From a bacterium (GTDB lineage: Bacteria > Planctomycetota > J058 > JAJDCP01): a stretch of DNA of 32,055 nucleotides. Below are positions 7,295 through 14,940 of the stretch, in pieces. The notes beneath the pieces are model-generated. The model was given only the letters and a program-made list of their open reading frames with translations, did not search any database and had not been told where the DNA came from. The stretch lies in NCBI GenBank assembly GCA_030428695.1, contig JAUIEM010000055.1:1-32055 (forward strand). Direction: 5' to 3'. The position numbers were made by a program, and so were the translations under genes. Numbering within the stretch: position 1 is the first letter of the stretch; each line of letters opens with the position of its first letter.

Positions 7295-7508
7295 ACCCCC
7301 GGCCGGTGAAGATGCGACGCCCGCCGTCAGATCCGGCACATCTTCCCCCGACGATGTCCCGGACGGGTCGGCCCCTGTTCCGTCGCTGCTGGCGGTCGCT
7401 TCCCGCTCGCACTCTCGGGAGTCAGCCCGTAGGATGGCGCCTCGTGTCGCGGGCCCGGGATTTGCTCGAGGTCGAAAGGGACCGCGCCGTCGGGAGCGGA
7501 GGAGCGAC

Positions 7509-8678
7509 GTGCTGGATCTGGGTTGGAGGCGTCTGCTGCGCGGTGCGCGGGGCTGGTTGCTCGCGTTCGCCGCGGTCGGCGCGCTCGTCTGGGCGCTCTA
7601 TCAGGAGCCCGCGCTGCGCCGCTCGTTGGTGCAGACCGCCACCGTCATCGAACGCGAGTGGATCGAGTTGCCAGAGGTCCGCTGCACCGTGCCCGACTCC
7701 GCGCGCATCGCGGTCGGCACGCTGCTCACCGTGTACCTCGACGACGGGACCGACGAGGTGATCGGCGAGGTCGGAGGCTGGACGGCGACGGGAGCGGGAG
7801 CCGGGGTCGAGCTGCGGATACGGCTGCTGCCCGAGGCCGCGCAGCACCTGACGAGCGCGAGCCGGCTCGAGGTGATCTATCCGCCCCGGAGCGGTCTCGA
7901 GGCGGCGTCCCTGGTCTTCACCGAGGACTTCCAGGCGCTGCTGGAAGAGCGGGTGCTCGCGAAGGCGGGCGTGCTGTTCGAGGAGCGCATCCGGCCGCGG
8001 GCGTATACCCTCCTGGCCCAGGCCTTCACCAAGGTGCGGCCGGGCGACACGGCGATCGAGGAGTTCATCGAGAGCGACCTCTTCCCGAAGCTGCAGGAGA
8101 CCTTCGCCGACGACTTCGAGGCGATGAAGGCGAAGCTGCTCGCCGACCTCAAGGCGGGGCTCTCGACCTGGGACCAGGTCAACGTCGGCTGGTCGCTGCT
8201 GTTCGGCGACGGGACCGATGCCGAGGGGGTGCTCGAGCCGCTCGCGGTCGAGTCGCTGCAGGAGTTCTGGCTCGAGAACAAAGCCGCGCTGCAGGCCAAG
8301 GTCGAGGGCATCTGGCCGCAGTACGAAGGGCGCGCCCTCGCCTATTTCGAGGAGGTGATCGTGCCGATCCTGCTCGCCGAGGTGCTCGACCCGCTGTTCC
8401 AGGAGAACAAGCAGGTGCTGCTCGACCGCGCCCTCGAGGAGCTGCGCTGGGCCTACGGAGAGACCATCCTCGCCGGCGAGGACGGCCGCACCTTCGACCG
8501 CATGTTCGTCTACGCCGCCCGCAACATCGTGCTCAACCGCGACGAGACGAAGCTGTTCGTGCGGCCGAGCCGCGGGGAAGCGCTCGCGGACGGGGCCGAG
8601 CTGCCGGTGCGCACCTACTTCCGGCCCGACCGGCCCCGGTTCCACATCGATCCTCCCCTCGACCAGGAGGCGCCGTGA
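7509..8678 (+). CDS. Membrane-anchored periplasmic component of Mla/MCE-type transporter (putative)
   Basis: 389 residues from a GTG with GGAGGAG just upstream. The open frame extends about 25 codons further, but that part is Arg-rich and lacks a ribosome site. One N-terminal membrane helix (WLLAFAAVGALVWALYQ, about residues 14-34) is followed by a beta-rich segment, IAVGTLLTVYLDDGTDEVIGEV, then a long amphipathic helical region. This layout, and its place directly before an MlaF/MlaE-like fusion, fits an MlaD-like MCE component that passes lipids between membranes. The MCE domain itself is not clear by eye, so the assignment rests mainly on layout and context. Its TGA overlaps the next ATG (TGATG), giving tight translational coupling. 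Confidence 0.65.
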   Translation: MLDLGWRRLLRGARGWLLAFAAVGALVWALYQEPALRRSLVQTATVIEREWIELPEVRCTVPDSARIAVGTLLTVYLDDGTDEVIGEVGGWTATGAGAGVELRIRLLPEAAQHLTSASRLEVIYPPRSGLEAASLVFTEDFQALLEERVLAKAGVLFEERIRPRAYTLLAQAFTKVRPGDTAIEEFIESDLFPKLQETFADDFEAMKAKLLADLKAGLSTWDQVNVGWSLLFGDGTDAEGVLEPLAVESLQEFWLENKAALQAKVEGIWPQYEGRALAYFEEVIVPILLAEVLDPLFQENKQVLLDRALEELRWAYGETILAGEDGRTFDRMFVYAARNIVLNRDETKLFVRPSRGEALADGAELPVRTYFRPDRPRFHIDPPLDQEAP

Positions 8679-10372
8679 TGGACGAGAACGAGGTCCTGAA
8701 GATCCGCAACTTCTCGATCCGCGACCGCCGCACCCGGGCCGAGCTGATCGCGACCAGCACGGTCGCCCTGCGCGCGTCGGAGCTGGTGCTGCTCGTCGGC
8801 ATGTCCGGGTCCGGGAAGTCCCTGCTGTGCAACCTGATGATCGGCACCGTGCCGCGCGAGGGCGACGTCCTGCAGGCGCGGGGCTCGCTGCTGCTCGAGG
8901 GGGCCGACCTGCTCGACGAGAACCGCGTCAGCGCGAAGAAGCGCGCCAAGCTCGGCGCGGTCTTCCAGCTGCAGCGCCTCGGGCTGTTCGACGACCTCAG
9001 CGTCGACGAGAACATCACCTACGCGAGCCGGGGGGACCGGCGGGGCAGGGCCCAGCACTGGCGCAAGGAGCTCGGGCTCGAGAAGGCGCCGGACACCGTC
9101 GATCTCCTGTCCGGGGGCCAGCAGCAGCGGCTGGCGATGGCCCGCACACTCGAGGCGGCCCCGGAGTATCTGCTCTACGACGAGCCGACGACCGGGCTCG
9201 ATCCCGAGGCGGCGGCGAAGACGGTGCAGCTGATCCAGCAGTACCACAAGCGCCTGACCCTGGTCGTCACCCACGACTACCGGAGCTTCGCCGGGGTCGC
9301 GACCCGGGTGCTGTTCATCGACCCGACCGACCGCACGATCAAAGACCTCGCGGCCGAAGGCGTCGACATCCAGTCCGCCGACGCGATGCGCCGCCACATC
9401 GCCGAGCGCACCCAGCAGGCGCGTGCGCAGCGGGCGGAGAGCGGGCGGCTGCCGAAGCCCGGGCTGCTCGGTCGGGTCGCGCGCTACTTCGTCGGCAACA
9501 CGACGCTGCTCGACTGGGACGGGCCGGTGCTCGGAGGCTCCGAGCCCGCCCCGGGGCTGCTCGAGAAGGCGGGCCTCGGGCTCGTCAAGGCCGGGGAGGC
9601 GGTCGATCGCCTGCCCCGGCGGCTGCTGCAGCTGGTCAACGGGCTGGTGCAGATGCCCTACCGGCTGCTCGACCGCCGCGTGCGCACCTACTACGGACAG
9701 GCGCTGCGGCGCTTCTTCGGCGTCGGACCGGTGCTGTTCGTCGCCTTCTCCTGCGCGCTGATCGGGCTGGTGGCGACCTACTTCATCTTCGACCGGCTGC
9801 CGCTGAAGGACTGGACCGAGCCGATCGTGGTCGACGACCTGCTCAAGGCGCTCGGTTTCGGCATCCTGCGGGTGCTCGCCCCGCTGCTGACGGCGATCCT
9901 GCTGTCGGCCAAGGTCGGGGCGCGCGTCGCCGCGACCACCGGCAGCCTCAACCGCAGCCGCCAGGTCGACGCGATGCGGCTGTTCGGGGTCAATCCCACC
10001 CACGCGCTCCTGACCCCGACCGTGGTCAGCTACGTCGTCGGCTTCCTCTTCATGGTCGCGGTCGGCGCGCTCGCGGCCAGCCTGGTCAGCCTGCTGGTCT
10101 TCATCCACGGGCATCCCGGGCTGACGCCGAAGTTCTGGTGGGGGCACTACACCCGGCACCTGACGATACCGAACCTGACCTGGGTGATGGCGAAGACCGT
10201 GGTCTCCGCGGTCGGGGCGGCGTTGATCGCTCACGACGCGGCGATGTTGCCGAAGCGCGGCTCCCGTGACCTCGGCCACGGCATCCACCGCACGGTGTTG
10301 TTCGCGATGTTCTGGGTGCTCGCGGTCCACGCGGGCTTCTCGTTCTTCGAGTTCGAAGCGGTCGCGCACTGA
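8678..10372 (+). CDS. Fused ATPase-permease of Mla-type lipid ABC transporter (MlaF-MlaE)
   Basis: 564 residues, with AGGAGG at 8665-8670. Residues 1-240 are an ABC ATPase: Walker A GMSGSGKS (41-48), signature LSGGQQQR (about 144-151), Walker B YLLYDEP (about 164-170) and switch VVTHD (about 196-200). A roughly 100-residue amphipathic linker follows. From about residue 345 comes an MlaE-type permease: GVGPVLFVAFSCALIG, the hallmark LAPLLTAILLSAKVGARVAA and TTGSLNRSRQVDAMRLFGVN, and further helices. In most bacteria MlaF and MlaE are separate proteins, so this single-chain, ATPase-first arrangement is unusual. With the upstream membrane-anchored protein it would form a minimal importer or exporter of phospholipid-like molecules. 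No MlaA, MlaB or MlaC gene is nearby. Confidence 0.88.
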   Translation: MDENEVLKIRNFSIRDRRTRAELIATSTVALRASELVLLVGMSGSGKSLLCNLMIGTVPREGDVLQARGSLLLEGADLLDENRVSAKKRAKLGAVFQLQRLGLFDDLSVDENITYASRGDRRGRAQHWRKELGLEKAPDTVDLLSGGQQQRLAMARTLEAAPEYLLYDEPTTGLDPEAAAKTVQLIQQYHKRLTLVVTHDYRSFAGVATRVLFIDPTDRTIKDLAAEGVDIQSADAMRRHIAERTQQARAQRAESGRLPKPGLLGRVARYFVGNTTLLDWDGPVLGGSEPAPGLLEKAGLGLVKAGEAVDRLPRRLLQLVNGLVQMPYRLLDRRVRTYYGQALRRFFGVGPVLFVAFSCALIGLVATYFIFDRLPLKDWTEPIVVDDLLKALGFGILRVLAPLLTAILLSAKVGARVAATTGSLNRSRQVDAMRLFGVNPTHALLTPTVVSYVVGFLFMVAVGALAASLVSLLVFIHGHPGLTPKFWWGHYTRHLTIPNLTWVMAKTVVSAVGAALIAHDAAMLPKRGSRDLGHGIHRTVLFAMFWVLAVHAGFSFFEFEAVAH

Positions 10373-10498
10373 CTCAGAATGAGAAAATAAAACTTTTTTT
10401 ACTGATCTGCGGGGTCGAGCGCGCGACGCCGAAGTCGTTGGAAGCCAATCGCTCACGTCCTCCTGTTTGCACGCGCGGAACCGTATGACGGCGTATTG

Positions 10499-10533
10499 CG
10501 GGCTTTGACAGCCCGGCGCACCTCCTCTACATC
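10499..10533 (+). promoter_or_regulatory. Sigma-70-like promoter with palindrome over the -35, pseudopilin operon
   Basis: A perfect TTGACA (10505-10510) is followed after 17 bases by TACATC (10528-10533). The -35 lies in the centre of an inverted repeat, CGGGCT (10499-10504) / AGCCCG (10510-10515), which could be an operator. The first pseudopilin start codon lies about 34 bases downstream. Confidence 0.5.
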
Positions 10534-10566
10534 CCAGATGTCTCATTTTGGGACGGAGGGGATACG

Positions 10567-11016
10567 GTGCATCGCGACAGGAGAGGTCTCACGCTCGTCG
10601 AGATCACGGTCGCCTTCTCCCTCCTGATGGTCGGCCTGCTCGGCACGCTCTCGGTGATGGCCTCGGGGTTGGGGCTCGCCGAGGACAGCCTGATGCGCTC
10701 CCGCGCCGAGCGCGCGGTGCGCACCCGGGTCGCCGAGCTGCGCGCCGCCCCGTGGGACTTCCTCCTCGCCGACTTCGACGGGCAGATCACGAGCTTCGGG
10801 TCCGGTGGCACCGTCATCGTCGAGATCACCGACGAGGCGACCGCGGCGGCGATGCTCGGGGCACCCTGCGACCTCGATCTCGACGGCAGCGTCGACGAGG
10901 CCGAGCCCGCGCACAACGCGATGCAGACCTTCTGTGTGCGGGTGCGGGCGGCGTGGGCCGCCAGCGCGGGTCCCCAACAGGTCGAGCAGGTCCTGCTCCT
11001 CAACGAGCGGCGGTGA
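10567..11016 (+). CDS. Type IV prepilin-like protein (PilV/GspI-like minor pseudopilin)
   Basis: 149 residues from a GTG with GGAGGGG upstream. The N-terminus is a class III prepilin signal: basic leader HRDRRG, cleavage after Gly7, then LTLVEITVAFSLLMVGLLG with the conserved Glu at +5 of the mature protein. The rest is a small globular head with an Asp-rich segment (CDLDLDGSVDEAEP) that may bind calcium, and two Cys residues that may form a disulphide. Such minor pseudopilins prime or cap a type II secretion or type IV pilus filament after processing by a prepilin peptidase (not in this window). It is the first gene of a four-gene operon. Confidence 0.85.
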   Translation: MHRDRRGLTLVEITVAFSLLMVGLLGTLSVMASGLGLAEDSLMRSRAERAVRTRVAELRAAPWDFLLADFDGQITSFGSGGTVIVEITDEATAAAMLGAPCDLDLDGSVDEAEPAHNAMQTFCVRVRAAWAASAGPQQVEQVLLLNERR

Positions 11017-11020
11017 AACG

Positions 11021-11638
11021 ATGAACACCCGACGTGGATTTTCCCTGCTCGAGCTCGCGGTCTCGCTGCTGCTGATCGGTAGCCTCGGCGCGATCTTCTC
11101 GAGCGTGTTGCTCGCCGCGCCCGAGCAGACCAAGGCGGCCGTCCTCGCCAGCGAGACGCGGCGCAACGGCGTGCAGGTGATCCAGCTGCTCCGCGGGCAC
11201 CTGCGCGACACCGCCCCCGGCCAGCTGGCCGTGGTCGCGATGTTCGGCTGGCCGGAGCTGCGCTTCCGCAAGGCCAGCCTCGACACCAGCACCGGCGACG
11301 TCCACTTCGGCCCGGAGCTGAAGCTCGGCTTCGCGAACACCGCGGCCGACCCCCTCAACGGCGTCGACGACGACGGCAACGGCCTGTCCGACGACGGCGT
11401 GATCTACCTGATCCATCGGGACGGCACCCAGCAGATCGTGTGCGCCCAGGTCCTGCCCGGTTCCTTCGCTCTGACGCCCCCGACGGCGGGCTCCGCGATC
11501 GTCGGCGTGCGCTTCCAGTTCGCCCGTCGGGTCGAAGCCGGCGCCGCCTACAGCCAGGTTCCGGTCGCAGGGGTGTACGGCCCGCAGAACGGCTTCGTCG
11601 TCGAGACCGTCGACGAGCGCATCGCGCTGCGCAACTGA
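11021..11638 (+). CDS. Type IV prepilin-like protein (PilW/GspJ-like minor pseudopilin)
   Basis: 205 residues, ATG four bases after the previous stop. The class III signal is MNTRRG, cleaved before FSLLELAVSLLLIGSLGAIF, with Glu at +5. The larger globular domain contains NGVDDDGNGLSDDGV, an Asp/Asn loop of the type that binds calcium in secreted proteins and in GspJ/GspG-like heads. Its size and place after a PilV-like gene match the PilW/GspJ slot of minor-pilin clusters. The frame is open upstream, but the region before the ATG overlaps the first pseudopilin, so the ATG start is clear. Confidence 0.85.
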   Translation: MNTRRGFSLLELAVSLLLIGSLGAIFSSVLLAAPEQTKAAVLASETRRNGVQVIQLLRGHLRDTAPGQLAVVAMFGWPELRFRKASLDTSTGDVHFGPELKLGFANTAADPLNGVDDDGNGLSDDGVIYLIHRDGTQQIVCAQVLPGSFALTPPTAGSAIVGVRFQFARRVEAGAAYSQVPVAGVYGPQNGFVVETVDERIALRN

Positions 11639-11653
11639 CCGGGAGGAGACGGC

Positions 11654-12994
11654 ATGAGATCGAAGTGCTCTTCCCGTCGCGGCTCGGCGTTGGTCCTCGC
11701 GACCATCTCGCTGCTGCTCCTGATGGCCTTGAGCGCCGTCCTGCTCAGCGCGGTCAGCGCCGAGGCCTCGACCCTCGAGCAGGAGCGGGTGCTGACCCGG
11801 CTGCGCGAGGCCGCGGAGATCGGCGTCGGCTTCCGGCTGCTCGCGCTGAACGCGGGCGAGGACGCCAGCGACGTGCGGGGCTACGCGCTGCCGGGGGGCG
11901 ACAGCGTGTACGTCAGCCTGCTCAGCCACAGCGACACGCTCGCGACCATATCGGTCCTCGCCCGGCGGGGCGCGATCGAGAGCGAGCTCTACGCCCGCCT
12001 CGAGCGTCCGCGCATCGCCCTGTTTCCCCAGGCCATCACCAGCCGCACCCGCACCGAGCTCGAGCACGACACCCGTGTGGACCCGAGCTTCGACAGCCGC
12101 ATCGGCACGCCGCTGACCAGCTTCGTCGGCCCCGCGCGGATCCACAGCGGAGAGAGTGTGCTCGTCGGCCACAGCAGCTTCGTCAACGGGGGGATCGACG
12201 CGAGCATCGAGATCGAGCTCGACGGGGGGAGCAGCGTCTCCGGGATGTTGCGTGCCCCTCTGCTCAAGGCCGTCGCGACCCAGGCCGCGGTGCTCGAGCT
12301 CAGCGAGCCGCGCCCCGTCGAGCTGCCGTCGTGGGATGCCGAAATCCTGCGGATACGCGACGAGGCCGCCGCGCTCGCGGTCAGCTCCCTCGCGAGGACC
12401 CTGGGCGCGAGCGAGACCCTGGTCGTCGGCCCCGGGGTGCACAGCTACACCGAGCTGATCGCGCCGGACGACAGCCGCCTCGAGCTGATCGGCCCGACCA
12501 CCCTGATCGTCGAGCAGCTCACCCTTACGGACGACGCCACGCTGTACGCCGAGGGCGACGTGACCCTGATCGTCGAGCCGGGCGGGATCTTCGAGACGCG
12601 CATGGACGCCGAGATCGAGCTTCCCGACCGGGGAGACGGCTGGGCCGACGCCCACATCGAGGTGTACGCCCGCGGCGATGTGTTCATCAACGAGAACGGC
12701 AACGTCGGGGGCACCCCCCCGCGCCCGTTCGACTTCCAGCTCTGGCTCGCCGCGGGTGGCGACGCCAGGCTGGAGGGCGTGGTCTACGGCGCGGTGTACA
12801 ACCCCGGCGGCACCGTCAGCGTCGACGACCGCGACTCCTTCTACGGCGGACTCGTCGGTGACGAGGTCACGATCGAGTGGCAGAGCGACACCGCCCACGA
12901 CGCCGCCCTCCTCGACGAGCTCACGACCCACTCCCGTTTCTGGATCGTCACGGCCCTGAGCGGCTTCGACGATCCCCTGGAGGCAACCCCATGA
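11654..12994 (+). CDS. PilX-like membrane-anchored protein of the pseudopilin operon
   Basis: 446 residues, ATG start with GGGAGGAG upstream. The N-terminus (SSRRGSALVLATISLLLLMALSAVLLS) is the PilX/GspK-type signal: a basic leader, Gly, then a long helix lacking the +5 Glu found in other pilins. The rest is beta-rich, with a probable beta-helix stretch (LELIGPTTLIVEQLTLTDDATLYAEGDVTLIVEPGG) and a C-terminal FYGGLVGDEVTIEW. That ending resembles the domain found at the ends of PilX-like proteins in many Gram-negative and planctomycete genomes. It likely joins the tip complex of the filament. Its TGA overlaps the next ATG (ATGA). Confidence 0.75.
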   Translation: MRSKCSSRRGSALVLATISLLLLMALSAVLLSAVSAEASTLEQERVLTRLREAAEIGVGFRLLALNAGEDASDVRGYALPGGDSVYVSLLSHSDTLATISVLARRGAIESELYARLERPRIALFPQAITSRTRTELEHDTRVDPSFDSRIGTPLTSFVGPARIHSGESVLVGHSSFVNGGIDASIEIELDGGSSVSGMLRAPLLKAVATQAAVLELSEPRPVELPSWDAEILRIRDEAAALAVSSLARTLGASETLVVGPGVHSYTELIAPDDSRLELIGPTTLIVEQLTLTDDATLYAEGDVTLIVEPGGIFETRMDAEIELPDRGDGWADAHIEVYARGDVFINENGNVGGTPPRPFDFQLWLAAGGDARLEGVVYGAVYNPGGTVSVDDRDSFYGGLVGDEVTIEWQSDTAHDAALLDELTTHSRFWIVTALSGFDDPLEATP

Positions 12995-14940
12995 CCCGTG
13001 CCGCCCTCCTCCTGTTGTGTTGGGGGTTGATCCCCACGGCCCTGGCGCAGGAAGCCGACCTCGAGGCCGCGCTGCGCTCCGGTGAGCGCGTCGCCGAGGT
13101 CGCGCGCACCCTGGTGTCCGGCAGCCTGCAAGGCGAGCGTCAGGTCGCGGAGGCCCTGGGCAGAGCGGACGCGGGCGCCCAGGCGGCCCTCGCCACCGCG
13201 CTCTCCGAGCACGGCCGTGGCTTCACGAGCTTCGCGGCGCTGCTGCGCAACGCGGAGAACCCCGAGGTGTACGGCGCGATCAAGGTCCTCGCCCGCAGGC
13301 TGGCCGATCAGCCGAGCTGGAAAGACGCCCTCGAGCTCGAGCTCGTCCACCTCCCCCTCGAACAGCGCGAGATCGCCGCCGGGCCGATCGCGTCGGCGGG
13401 TGGAGAGGCGGCGCGCACCCAGCTCCGTCTCGCGCTCGACGGGGGCCTCGGCGAGGTGCTGCTCAGCGTCCTGCGGCTGACCCCCGGCAACTGCTTCGAC
13501 GCGAGCCGCCTGACCGATGTCGCGGAGGTCAGCAAGCATCCCGGGATCAGTGAGCCGCTGCGGGTCGCCGCGGTCGAGGCCCTCGGCCGCTGCGGAGAGC
13601 GGGCGCGTCCGACCCTGCTCGAGGCCTACAAGGTCCTGTACCCCGAGCGCGAGCGGACGCGGGCCGACCGGGTCGTTGTCGAGAGCCTCCACAGCTGGCT
13701 CGTGCAGCTCAACGGCCGGGTCGACTTCGGCCCCGACCCCGCGAGCTGGGAACCGAACGCGAACACCTTCGTGCCGACCGCCGCCGCGGACGACGAGGAG
13801 TCCTCGAGCGCGCTGCCGTTGGGACCGATCAACGCGGGCGTCGTGCTACTGCTCGCCTGTCTCTCCCTCGGCCTGTCGCTGCGCGGCAAGCTCGGCGCCA
13901 GCACCGTGCTGCTCGCCCTCGGTTGCGCGATGCTGCTCGTGTGCATCGCCCACGCCCTGCGGCTCGATCCCGAGAAGGGGGTGCAGGCCGCCGTGATGTG
14001 GGCCCTGCTCGGCCTGTCCCTGCCGATGCTCGGATGGAGCCTGTGGAAGACGTCGAAGCTGCGCCCCTGGGAAGAGCAAGGTAAGGAGAAGCCCGCGCCG
14101 GTCACGGTCGGGCGTGCGCGTCAGTCGACGATGCGCCTGCGCCGCCCGAGTGAGGACCGCGGCACCGAGAGCGCCCGGCTGCTCGCCCACGCCCTCGACC
14201 AGATGCGCTCGCTCGCGACGCCCCGTCGCGGCAACCGCGGTGTCGGCAGCGGCTCCGGCGTGTTCGAGAAGGCCTCCCCCGAGAAGATGCAGGCGATCCC
14301 GGCGATGACCAAGGAGCGGGCGCGCCGCATCGAGAGCGTCGAGGCGACCCCGCGGCGCGGCTTCCGCGACTTCGACGCGCTCGAGGTCGAGGAGCGTCCG
14401 GCGAACAAGCCCACGCGGGCGCTGCGGATGTGGTTCAAGGTGATGCGCGACGGCGTCGAGACCGACATCGAGCGGGCGGATGTCGCCGACCTCAAGAAGC
14501 ACGGCGTCGAGTTCATCCGCAAGCAGAGCCTGGCCCTCGGCACCCGGCTGCGGGCGATCGTCGAGAAGGGCAAGGGCGAGGTGTGGAAGACCCGCCTGCA
14601 CGTGATCCGCTGCGTCCCGCTGCCGGACCGCCGCCACCGCATCGTCGCGCACATCGAGGTGCGCGGCGCGACCACCCGGCGCAAGCGCTCGACCTCCGGG
14701 GAGACCCGGCGCAAGACGCCCGCGCGTCCGGTCACCCGCACGCCGGCCCTGAAGCCTCCCGCCGAGCGGCAGGCCGCGCGCCCCGCCGAGCGGCAGACCG
14801 AACGCCCCGCCCCCGAGCAGGCCGTGCCGCGCGCGCCGCGTCCGCCCACGCGCCGCGCAGCCAGCGCCGCCCCCGCGCTGCGCGAGGAGCCGCTGAAGCC
14901 GGTGAGCCGGCGCGCGGTCGCGCTCTCACAGGAGCGCTGA
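12991..14940 (+). CDS. Envelope protein: HEAT-like exported part, three TM helices, PilZ-like domain
   Basis: 649 residues, coupled to the preceding gene by ATGA. A signal peptide (cleavage near TALAQ) is followed by about 230 residues of alpha repeats resembling HEAT units (VAAVEALGRCGERARPTLLEAY). Then come three membrane helices at about residues 280-300, 305-325 and 333-354. A basic linker leads to a compact segment at about 476-558 (FKVMRDGVETDIERADVADLKKHGVEFIRKQSLALGTRLRAIV and on). This looks like a degenerate PilZ domain: a beta barrel with an 'x-V-x-F' step and 'GTxLxxxV' strand, but without the RxxxR c-di-GMP motif. The tail is a Pro/Arg/Ala-rich disordered stretch. It may link the pseudopilin complex to a cytoplasmic signal; the GGDEF-like protein at 21.6 kb is a possible partner by inference only. 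Confidence 0.6.
   Translation: MTRAALLLLCWGLIPTALAQEADLEAALRSGERVAEVARTLVSGSLQGERQVAEALGRADAGAQAALATALSEHGRGFTSFAALLRNAENPEVYGAIKVLARRLADQPSWKDALELELVHLPLEQREIAAGPIASAGGEAARTQLRLALDGGLGEVLLSVLRLTPGNCFDASRLTDVAEVSKHPGISEPLRVAAVEALGRCGERARPTLLEAYKVLYPERERTRADRVVVESLHSWLVQLNGRVDFGPDPASWEPNANTFVPTAAADDEESSSALPLGPINAGVVLLLACLSLGLSLRGKLGASTVLLALGCAMLLVCIAHALRLDPEKGVQAAVMWALLGLSLPMLGWSLWKTSKLRPWEEQGKEKPAPVTVGRARQSTMRLRRPSEDRGTESARLLAHALDQMRSLATPRRGNRGVGSGSGVFEKASPEKMQAIPAMTKERARRIESVEATPRRGFRDFDALEVEERPANKPTRALRMWFKVMRDGVETDIERADVADLKKHGVEFIRKQSLALGTRLRAIVEKGKGEVWKTRLHVIRCVPLPDRRHRIVAHIEVRGATTRRKRSTSGETRRKTPARPVTRTPALKPPAERQAARPAERQTERPAPEQAVPRAPRPPTRRAASAAPALREEPLKPVSRRAVALSQER

Larger units (their letters stand above)
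7184..7508. other. Intergenic stretch with two hairpins, no gene
   Basis: These 325 bases carry the end of the VOC transcript and the promoter region of the transporter. Frames crossing it are Arg/Pro-rich and lack ribosome sites. Two strong inverted repeats (7228-7248 and 7263-7294) are listed separately. A TAGGAT at 7430-7435 could be a -10 element for the transporter, but no convincing -35 accompanies it. Confidence 0.5.

Noticed and set aside
7234..7761. Plus-strand frame of 175 codons overlapping the transporter start
   Set aside because: It has Arg/Pro-rich composition, no ribosome site, and overlaps hairpins and a well-supported gene in another frame.
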